Assembly: GCA_030674185.1 (NCBI GenBank)
Contig: CM060306.1
Coordinates: 43,786,983-43,849,482, forward strand
Origin: Monoplex corrugatus
Taxonomy: Eukaryota; Mollusca; Gastropoda; Littorinimorpha; Ranellidae
DNA length: 62,500 bases
Direction of reading: 5' to 3'
In this document: piece after piece, positions 1-11,057 of the stretch
Layout: the number at the start of each line of letters is the position of its first letter
Numbering within the stretch: position 1 is the stretch's first letter
Translations under genes and position numbers: made by a program
The notes under the pieces: model-generated
Database searches by the model: none
Told to the model about the DNA's origin: nothing
The model's input: the letters and a program-made list of their open reading frames with translations, nothing else

Positions 1-52
<52 letters not shown>

Positions 53-111
53 CATGTATATAATATATATATATACATATATATATGTATATATATATAT
101 TTATATATATA

Positions 112-147
<36 letters not shown>

Positions 148-205
148 GTGTGTGTGTGTGTGTGTGTGCGGCGCGCGCGCGTGTGTGTGTGTGTGTGTAT
201 ACGTT
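1..205. repeat. (TA)n / (TG)n microsatellite
   Basis: Pure TA repeat passing into TG repeat with a short CG-rich interruption near 169-181. Apparent ORFs here are Tyr/Ile or Cys/Val runs created by the repeat and are not genes. Confidence 0.97.
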
Positions 206-600
206 GGTTTACCACCACTTCAGTATCATCATCATCATTATTCATATATTGTCAGATCAACGTTATATTGTAAAACGGATAGGTAAAGGTTGACTCCTGA
301 CGTTGAGATCGTAGAGAAGTCCTTTGGCAGAGACCTGATCTTTTTTCTTATACTGTTTACGGTTTACAGGTCCCTAAACTCACAATGGTGTATCGGGCAC
401 TGTATCTATGACGTTGTACCAGTTGTCTCCCTCCTTCTTGGTTGTCACAAAGTTGTCTCTAGTGTACTCTGCCGTTTCTCCATTTTCTCTTGTGCTGTTC
501 CATGGAAAATGTTCTTTGAGATTCCGCTCGGTTTTATCGAATGACCAGACGATCACAACGTTCTTTCTTTATTGTGGACAGGCAGGATTTCATAGACCGA
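205..600. other. unique sequence without recognised gene
   Basis: Non-repetitive sequence between two microsatellite blocks. It lies downstream of GPCR-1 exon 6 on the minus strand, so it should belong to the next intron. I looked for a TM6 or TM7 exon on the minus strand (CWxP, NPxxY) and saw none. Confidence 0.5.
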
Positions 601-900
601 GTGCTGCGACGATCTCTCTTTCTTGTGTGTGTGTCCTCTCTCTGTGTGTGTGTGTGTGTCTGTCTGTCTCTCTCTCTGTTCTCTCTCTCTGTGTCTCTCT
701 CTGTGTCTCTGTGTCTCTCTCTCCACACACACATATATATATAGTATATATACATACATAATATATATATATATAATTATATATATAATATAATTGTATA
801 TATATATATATGTATACATATATCTGTGTGAGTGTGTGTGTGCGTGTGCGTGTGCGCGCGCGCGTGTGTGTGTGTATGTGTGTGTGTGTGTGTGTGTTTC
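600..900. repeat. CT/GT and TA/TG microsatellite block
   Basis: Compound simple repeat: TC/TG-rich to about 735, TA-rich to about 820, then GT-rich to about 898. It abuts GPCR-1 exon 6 at a distance of about 30 bases on the intron side. Confidence 0.95.
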
Positions 901-926
901 ATTATAAATATACTTATGGCACTGAC

Positions 927-1073
927 CCTTCTCTTGGCGCTGGACTGTCCAGAAGACCTGGATCCTGGCGCCTTCCTGGCCAGCAGACAGATGCAGATGA
1001 CGGTGTAGCTGGCGATCATGATGAAGATGGGCACCAGGAACATCACCACAGTCACGAACATGTGGTACAACAC
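927..1073 (-). CDS. GPCR-1 exon 6: TM5 and start of intracellular loop 3
   Basis: 49 codons, phase 0 in and out. It starts VLYHMF after GACAG and ends SAKRR before the donor GTCAGT. TM5 is FVTVVMFLVPIFIMIASY with Pro 5.50 and Tyr 5.58. Start position, phase and length nearly match GPCR-2 exon TM5 (53 codons), supporting common ancestry. Confidence 0.94.
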
Positions 1074-4000
1074 CTGTCGTACACACTCAAACATTATCAC
1101 CTACAGTGGTGTGGTCTGCCTGTATTATTTTATAAGCCTACGCATATAAGTATTTTTCATCTCTTTTAATCTCTCAACAACCCCCTTCCCCCGGTTTTGT
1201 TGTTGTTGTTGTTAAAAAAGGGATTATTCCATATTATTCATAGTGCTGCGTTGTTTGAGCAGTCTTTGAAAGGACTTCAGGATTTGATCCCTCTTGACTG
1301 ATGATAGCAAAAAGATAATTAAAGTGTTTGGCAGTCCGTAGTTCTTTGACCATCGACCATGATTTTCATCCTGACTGTCTCAATGTTTGTTTTTTTCTCA
1401 GCTTGTATTTTCTCTCTGTTGGTTTTTGTTCCATATCTAATAGATGTTTAATCCAAGTGGTTTTCCAGGCTGGTCAAGCTGAGCGACTGATGCGACATGA
1501 GTTCTATTGCTGTGTTCATTATGTTAGGTGCCTCGTGCTATTGAAATCTGGCAATACAATCCCTCTCCGAGCTAAACGACAACCGCTGTACTCTAGTTTT
1601 GTGGCTCACCCAGGTCTTCAAGTTCATATTGTTTATAGCCAGCCGACACTAGAGCCATATCAGGGCTAATACCACGTCGAAAACGACAATCATGTTAAGA
1701 GAAAAGACAACAGTTAAATACCATGCTCACCATTAACCTTGCAAGTCTACACCCAGGTCTTTAAACACGTGGTTGTTGCAGTTCTTCTTTAAGGAACTTA
1801 TCTGCTTTTAGCCGATAATTTCATTAACGAGGTCATTCACTCAGTGGTGCCGTGTTAGCACCACACCCTCATTTTGTCTAACCTGCCAGAACAGCAGATC
1901 TATGTCCAGTTACTGATGATGATTATGACATTTCTGTTTTAGAAATGATCACGATGATGTAAATATTACAAGAAAATCAGAAGATTCAGTTCTGAATGCA
2001 TTTGGAAAATTGATTTTGGATTTCTGTGGCGCTTTTCGATTGTTGATTATGAATGGTGTATGTAATGGTGACCCTTATGGTCGTTTCACATACATATCAG
2101 ATAGTGGAAATAGCGTCAATGACTATTTTTTAGTCTCAGAAGATCTTTTTTCTACTATTCAAGATTGCTGTCTTTTTACTGTTTCAGAGCGGATTGAATC
2201 TGACCACCAACCTTTAGAATATTGTTTTGATGTATACAGTAATGTCACAGGCAAACAACACAATGAAACAAACAACAAACAAATGTTTATTGAGAAATTT
2301 GTTTGGAATGATGTGTATGCGCAACAATATTTTGATAACATGCTTTCTATAGAGACCAGAGAGAGAATCAGCTATGCTAAAAACCTGATAGATGAGGACA
2401 TAAACAGTGCGTTACTTGCATTTGTTGATTGTGTACAGCAACAGGCTAACTGTATGAAAAAGAAAATCTATATGAATAAAAGACGCTCTGAAGAATGGTT
2501 TGATGTGGAATGCAAAACTGCTAAACGTAATGTCAGAAAGCTTCTCAGGTGTTCTATAAGTCAAAAGATAAGAAGACAGATGGCTGTAGGTACTGTAAAG
2601 CTAGAAGAGAATACAAAAACTTATTACTAAGAAAGAAAAAAGAGTATAATAATGCCATGTTAGAAAAATTGAACTCGTCTGTCAATGATCAGAAAGAATT
2701 CTGGCAAAACATGAATAAGATATGTAGGAAAAGAGTGTATCAGTCTAATGATATTACAGTTAATGATTGGTTTAGCCATTTCAAAAGTGTACTTGAGAAA
2801 CGTTCTATTGACAGCAATGATGACCCTTTACCAGAGCTAAATAATGATTCTGATAGTGCTGCTGATAATCTTACGGAGATAGGTCAGCATTCCTTACGTG
2901 TGAATGGAGAAAATGTTTCTGATGATTGTTTTTTGAACTCTCCTATCTCAAAGGAAGAAGTTTTGTTCTCAATAAGAAAATTAAAGAACGGTAAGTCGTC
3001 TGGACCAGATGGTATTATTGTGAACTTTTAAAAAATGCTGGTAATGATGTAATTGATTTTTGGTTAAAATATTTCAATAAGCTGTTTGACACTGGACAAT
3101 ATCCTGACAATTGGAAAGAATCTATAATCATTCCACTTTTTAAAAAGGGAGGTGTAAATGATCCGAATAACTATAGAGGAATATCATTAACAGATATTAG
3201 TAGTAAGATGTATGGTTCTATAATTAATGCCAGACTACAAAAATGGATTAATATAAATAACATTACTGGTGAAGATCAAGCTGGTTTTAAAGAAAAGTAT
3301 TCAACAGTAGATCATATATTTACTTTGCTGGCAATGATTCAGAAACAGTTCTCATTGAATAGAAAATTGTATGTAGCATTTATAGATTTTGAAAAGGCCT
3401 TTGATACTGTTTCAAGGAATCTATTATGGCCTATCTTACTGAAGAATGATATCCAGGGAAAAATATATAGATGTATTAAAAGTATGTATGATGTAGTAAA
3501 AGCCAGAGTAAGACGGGGTATATAGACTGTATCAAGGAGGTTAAACAAGGGGACGTTTGTAGTCCCATACTTTTTTCTCTATTTATCAATGAGCTTGCTT
3601 TGGAGGTAATCAATAACAGTAGACATGGGGCACACTTAAATGTTGATTTTGTTGAACTATTTATTTTGTTGTTTGCCGATGACATAATTTTGTTATCAGA
3701 AACTGTCATTGGGCTGCAGAACCAGTTGAATAACCTTTGTAAAGCTGCTTGTCGACTGCAACTTAAAGTTAACATGAATAAGAGTAATATTGTGGTTTTT
3801 AGAAAAGGTGGATTTTTGTCTAGTAGTGAGAAATGGGTTTACAATGGCAAGGAGATGAGTGTTGTTAACACATATAAGTATCTCGGTTTGTATTTTTCTA
3901 CAAAATTTAGTTTTAGTCATACATGTCGGGATTTAGCAAGGAAAGGGAAACGGGCTACTATTATTATCCTTAGTAAATTATATCGATTAAATTGTAATTC

Positions 4001-7000
4001 TCTTAAATTGTTTTTGAAGTTATTTGATAAACAAGTTCAACTGATACTGTTATATGGTGCTGAAATTTGGGGGTTGGATGGAGCATCATTGGAAATTGAA
4101 AGAGTACATTTGTACATGCTGAAAAAATGTTTAGGGGTAAGCATTAAAACACCAAACGATCTTGTTTATAGAGAATTAGGTCGATTTCCTTTGACAGTTA
4201 GTGCCTGTGTATGTTGTGTTAGATATTGGTTAAAATTAATTAGTATGGATGAGTACAGATTACCATATAAGGCCTACAAAATGCTTTTGAATCTATCAAA
4301 TAGAGGGAAAATAAACTGGGTATCAAAAGTGCGTGATATTTTGAGTGTACATGGATTTCAGTATGTTTGGGAAAATCAAGGTGTTGGTTGTACTCGTGCC
4401 TTTCTAAGTGAATTTAAACAGAGACTCGTTGATTGTAGATGGCAGAAATGGGATGAGCATATAAACAATAGTGATAGGTTTAGTCAATATCGAAAATTTA
4501 AGACAATATGTGGTCTTGAGTCATATCTTCTTCTAGATTTGAATAGATTTATACGATATGTGGTAACTCAATTTAGATTTGGAATGTCTAGTTTATATAA
4601 TCATCGACTAAGGCATAAAAGAATTGATTTGAATGACCTAGATTGTCCAATGTGTAAGCTTGTTTTGGAAAACGATGTCCATTTTGTATTACAGTGCCCT
4701 GCTTTTGATGATTTAAGGCAAAGTCTGATCCCATCAAAATATTGTAACAAACCATGTGACTTTTCTTTGACATTGTTACTTGCATCAAAAAATGAACTTG
4801 TAATGAAGAACTTAGCCATTTTTCTATTTAAAGCACTCAATAGAAGGGAATAGCACTATCATAATACATATCTGAGACATAGTATTTGATCAAAACTATT
4901 CTATTTTTTTTCATTTTACACATTGTAAATCTATGATAGGAACCAATAATTCTGATAATGTTAAAAATATATTGGTTACACGGTATTGCTTATACGATTA
5001 ATGTGAGACTGTAAGGTCGAGATGACAATTATAAACACTTTTCTTGAAACTGAGTGTATAGAAATTATATTGATTGCTGTTCTTTGTATGTTCACACCCC
5101 TTCAAAAAGGGGCTATGGCCTTATATTGAATAAAATTCGTGATTCGTGATTCGTGATTCTGTCTAACCTGCCAGCTGAAGCTGTCTTCTGGGGCCTGTCA
5201 CTTGGAGGCAGATGTGAGAGATTTACGAGATGGATGAGGACCAGTGTGTCTACCCACTGTACCATGTGCAGTGGAGCTGCCAGACACCAAAGGTAATAAC
5301 TCATACCTCGTTCAGTGATTGCTATGCCTCTACACCGATTGCCAGCATTTGGAAAAACTGCAAGATTTTTATCGTTACTCATACATTCATATTCCCTTTG
5401 ATAATGGTGATGATGATAATAACGATTATGATAATAACGTGGAGTGTAAAAAGCATTTACTGTTGTATCAATTTCTTACTACTGATCTATGTCATATGGC
5501 CTTATCTGGGATTCTTAAAGCAAATAAATTAATTCTGTTTTGTTTTGAGTTCTGAGGTCTATATTGCACTGACATTTATGGAAGCACCTGAGTCAAGTTT
5601 TGAATTTTTTTTTAAAAAAGCAACTCAGCAAGATTAGCATCCAAAGTATTGTTCATAATTGAAAATATTGTATAAATACTTATGTAAATAATCTAAAACG
5701 GCAAAACAAAAAAATAATAATTTCTCAATCTAAATAATGTTCAGGTACACGAACATTCTCTCAACAGGAAACGAAATGTTGGAAAATCTTGTCTCTGACC
5801 TTGTAAGGTTTCCATTTGTCACACTGCTCGTTGAAATAGATCTCTGCCCACTTCTCCAGACAGGAGATCACGTGACGGTCTCTAAACTGGAACTCCTCCA
5901 GATAACGCACGTGAAGCTGGGGGGACGCGATGCTGAAAGAAGTAAATTAAACAAACTCCATTAACGTCTGTGCATGTATCACATTTCGCTTTTTTAAATT
6001 CTCTGGTTGCAAATATTTCCGATTGTGCCCTGAACAGTGTTATCTTTGGCGACCAAACAGAACTCCAACAAGAGTTTGCAACCCTCGTTTCTTTAAGTAC
6101 AATTGTAGAATTATGTAAATAGCGCAAATGTGTAGCTATTTGATACTATTTGGGGTGCATGAAGACATGTAGAAATGTTTTGTGTCTGAATTAATTGTTC
6201 TTTTAGAAAAACGTATTTACGCATGCAAGTTGAGAACAGCATATACCCAGAACAACTACGTTTGACTGGCATTAGAAAACAAAGTAGAAGAATACCAAGC
6301 AAATTGACCCCATGACTCCAGATTTATTCAAAGGAAATTATCATATCCGTTTCTTTTATCACAGAGAATTATCCATATAAAACTCGGGACACTCTTCTCT
6401 TTGAGAGAGCGTCGCCGCAGTGCAGCGCCACCCATTTTTTCTAAGACTTCAGAAAGGCGTGAAGGCTTATTGGTCTCCAAGGGACGGGACCTGGGAAATC
6501 AACCTATCTTTCCAATGTTTTATACCAGGACAGCTCGGCGAATGCCCTGCTCTTCGTGGTTTTCAACTGCCCCTGGATCTTTGGCATGCCCAGGCCAGTA
6601 GGGACAACGGTCTGACTCGTTTTTTTATCCCCTTCCAAAGAACGAGACGTTCGGTTCGATTTTCCAGTAAAACTGAGGAGAAAAGTCAAGGCCTGGAACT
6701 TCGAGTTTAGTTACTGTCAGGAAAAACGTCTGAACCATTCTGGCACTTTTCTCCCGTATGCCAAGCCATTAATCAGAATACAAGCTCATCGTGCTCAGCT
6801 TTTGTAACATTATGCCAGTGCATAAGTTTAAGTTTATGGTGCTTATAAATGACACTATTTCCAGATGATAACATGTATATTCGTTTCCATATGTATGTTC
6901 TTTTACCTGTAGAGTAATAACTTTCAATGTTTTGGTTGACTAAAGTTTTGCCAATGCTCAGGCCTAAAATGAAATATTATTCATTCAGTTTCATTAATGT

Positions 7001-7728
7001 GGTCTGCATATTGCAGTGGTGACTTGTGTACATGTATATAGTGTTTTCTTTATCCTGTGTTCATGTATGTGCTATCATTCACTGTTAAAAACAAATGACG
7101 AAGAATTTGAGGGGAAAAGGGAAATCATTAGATAAAGCAAAATCGTGACGATTAAAATTATAGTGGTGGTCAAAATCGTAATAATGACGACGACGACGAC
7201 GACAACGATAACGATGACAATGATTATATCGTGTATGCATGCGTGAGTGTGGTTGGCTGGCTACACCCAGGCTGGCTGGCTGGCTGAAGTAAAATGTGTC
7301 AGCAAACATTTCTCAGGAAAATTTCGGATATCAGGAAGAGATCAGATAGTTATAGAACAAGACATAGACCTATCACTGAGGTCCTTACCTGCAAGCGATG
7401 ACCCAAATGATGCCGATGAGGACAAAGGTCAGTCTCAGTGTCCAGTTACGACGTAATGGGAAGACGATGGCGAAAAATCGCTCCACAGAAATCACGGTCA
7501 AGGTTAGCACGCTGCTCGTGATCACCGCCACTGCCAAATCAGGTCAAGGTCATAGAAAATTAGGTCAAGGTGAAAACAAATCAGGTCAAGGTCTGGGTCA
7601 CGGATGATTACTATTATTAGAGAAACAGGAAAGGATGAGGGGAAAGGGGAGGAGATTGGTGTTGAGGATTGGGGGGGGGGGGGGGTCACTAAGACATTAC
7701 ATTAACATTACGGTGCACACACACTACA

Positions 7729-7782
<54 letters not shown>

Positions 7783-7791
7783 CACACACAC

Positions 7792-7839
<48 letters not shown>

Positions 7840-8135
7840 CACTTTTACGTTCTAGAATAATTTCTTAAAGTGAGCATAATAATTTCCTAAAAATACAAAA
7901 ATATTTCAATCTTCAACGAATCAAATATGTATAGAAGGGCTCGGTAGCGAAGTGGGTAAGACGTAAAGTTTATGTAAGAGGGATCGAGAGAGGGAGAGAG
8001 AGACAGACAGACAGAGAGAGACACAGAAAGAGACACAGAGAGAGAGAGAGGCTACACTAGCCCCCCCCCCCCCAACACACATACACACACAGCCAAACAC
8101 ACACACACACACACACACCTCACACTCCACCCTCT

Positions 8136-8204
<69 letters not shown>

Positions 8205-8743
8205 CATAAAATAACCCAGCTAAACTCGAACATTGCTTTTGGCTCAACAAATAGACCACAAATACTACCCTACCCACCCACCTACTCACCCACAAACCTA
8301 TGGCAATCTAGATAATCAAGTGCAGTACACTACGTGCGCGTTGCCCCTGCTAACATGGGGTGCCAACAGACAAGCAAACAGACTGACAAGCTGACTACCT
8401 GCAGGCCTTTGATGGACTGATGGGACGGTGACAAATAAACAGAGAAGAGCATCGGTTAATTGGTAGTCCTTCCAGGCAGGTCAACTCTTCTACCCCCCTC
8501 CCTCCAATCTCTATCTCTCTCTTCCCCCTCTCTCTCTTTCTGTCTGTCTCTCTCCCCCCCCTCTCTCTCTCTCTATTTCTCTGTGTCTGTCTGTCTTCTC
8601 TCTCTCTCGCTCCTGTTTCTGTCTCTGTCTGTCTGTCTGTCTGTCTCTCCCTCTGTTTCTGTCTCGGTCTCTCTCTGTCAGTCTATTTGTCTGTCTGCTT
8701 CTCTCTCTCTCTCTCTGTCTCTGTCTGTCTGTCTGTCTCTGTC

Positions 8744-8777
<34 letters not shown>

Positions 8778-10735
8778 ATAGGTCCTGTCAACTTTATACT
8801 GACCACAGGGGTCAGAAAGGTTACTAAGAAGCTCCCATTAAAACATACAACCAACCAACCATTCAACCAACCAACCAATCAACCAACCAACACCACCAAC
8901 ACAACCAACCAACCAACCAACCAACCAACCAACCAACCATAAACTTTGCGCTTTTGATAACGTCAGCGCGTACCTATTTGTACTTTTGATGACGTCTGGG
9001 GGTGTACAGTTGCTTGTTGGATGACGTCGGGGGGGGGGGGGGGGACCTATTAGCACGTTTGATGACGTCAAAAGATACGTATGTGAACGTACATTAACGT
9101 CACGGGTTGTCTATCTACACGGTTGATGACGCCTGAAGGTGTATATAGTTGCTTGTTGCATGACGTCAGGGGTCATCGCAGTATTTGCACATTTGATGAC
9201 GTGACTGAGTGAATGGCTTTTTTTTTGTTTTTGTTTTTTGTAACCCAAACATGCACGACCATCAAAGATGCAGACTGTGCAACAACATAGGACAATGTAG
9301 CCGGCTAGCCTAACATGTTGAGTGTGCTCCACTAACCAGACTGAACATCTGTAATATGTAATGAGTGCAAATGAACGTGGAGAATCATCATCATTATCAA
9401 GTGCCTTGCCACATAGTGTTGGCGATCATGGCCCTCCATATGTTTCTATCCCTTGTTGCCGCAAGAACATCTTCCACCCTCTCTGTCTTCAGCCACTCTG
9501 CTCTCTCTCTCTCTCTCTCTCCTCCCCTCTCTCTCTCTCTCCCTGCCCTCAACTTCCTAAGGAAAAGTGAGTACGAGCTTAGACTATAGAATAAGTTCTT
9601 AGAATAAGTTGAATGGAGACAAAAAACAGAGGCAATGCTTATTGGCACCAATTACAAGCTTTAAATTGTAACAGTCAGTCCAATATTTTTTCCCTGGGTC
9701 TACCTGGTGCTCTCTTTCCCTCCATCTTTCCTGTTGTGACCAGGTGCTCTAATTCCCCTTTCCTTATAAAAAGGCCTATAAATGTTGCCTGTCTTTTCCT
9801 AATCTTCCTTATGAATGATCTTCTTGTGTCTGCCTCCATCAAGACTGTCTCGTTTGTTTTCTTTGCTGTCCATGGAACTCTCAACATTCTTCTTAGAAAC
9901 TACATATCGACTGCCTCAATTTTGTTCTGGAGAACAGAGCTGTACAATTCGTACAATTTACAGTGACAGGCACTTACCCTGGGCGAACATGTTGACCTTG
10001 CAAATGCCCAGACTGAATGGCCAGTCCTGGTTGATGCTGTTGCCCAGGTGGACCCACATGCACAGCAGACACAGGAGCAGGTCGGCCAAAGCCAAATTGA
10101 CCAGCAGCACGTTGGTGGGGGTCCGCATCTTCTTGCTCACCGCCACGAGAAAAATGACCAGTCCATTGCCCAACGTGTCCACCAGCATTATCAGCAGGTA
10201 GAACAGTATCTGTCGTGCAGGAAGAAAAATATAACAAATGATAATGATCGTAACAGTAAAAAAAAACAAAAAACCCAAAAAGCTATCACGTAGTTTCAGC
10301 TGGTTGGTAAGGAAGTGAGGTGGGTGAGATAATAAACGGACAATATATTAGTTGATAGATTTAAAACAAATAATCTGCTGTGAAGAGGAAAACCACACAT
10401 CAATAGACAAAACAGTAGTAGATAGATTTGGGCCTGACATGCCAACCAGCAAACCAACCAATGCAAAAATCAACCCACAGGACTGGACACTTGTCGCATT
10501 TGTTGAGTTTGTCTCATTTTTGTTTCAATTGTTTTACTTATTTATCTATTTATCTATTTATTTATTTATTTATCGTTTATTTATCTATTTTTCATTTATT
10601 CATTTATTTGCAATTTATTTATTTATTCATCGTATTTGTTTGTTTATTTATTTATTTATCTTCGCTAGTTATTTAGTTGGTTAGTTAGTTAGTGAGTGAG
10701 TGAATGAGTGAGTGAGTGAGTGAGTGAGTGTAGTC

Positions 10736-10766
<31 letters not shown>

Positions 10767-11025
10767 CAGTAGTTAGTTAGTAGGTAGGTAGGTAGGTAGG
10801 TAGGTAGGTAGGTTATTGATTGATTAGTCGGTCGGTCGGTCGGTTGGTCAGTCAGTCAGTCAGTCAGTCAGTCAGTTAGCCAGTCAGTTAGCCAGTCAGG
10901 TACTGGTTATTTTGGTCAGTCAGTCAATCAGTCAGTCACTCACTCAGTCAGTTAGTCAGTTTGTTAGTTAGTTTGTCAGTTAGTTAGTTTGTTAGTTAGT
11001 AAGTCAGTCAGTCAGTCAGTCAGTC

Positions 11026-11057
<32 letters not shown>

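Noticed and set aside
1..900. Search for GPCR-1 TM6/TM7 exons
   Set aside because: No CWxP or NPxxY coding on the minus strand; these exons must lie outside the window.
5175..5292. Possible extra GPCR-1 exon with a GTAATA donor
   Set aside because: Exons 5 and 6 join in phase without it, and neither strand shows receptor motifs.
8460..8942. Ser/Leu-rich ORF of 160 codons
   Set aside because: Product of CT and AACC repeats.
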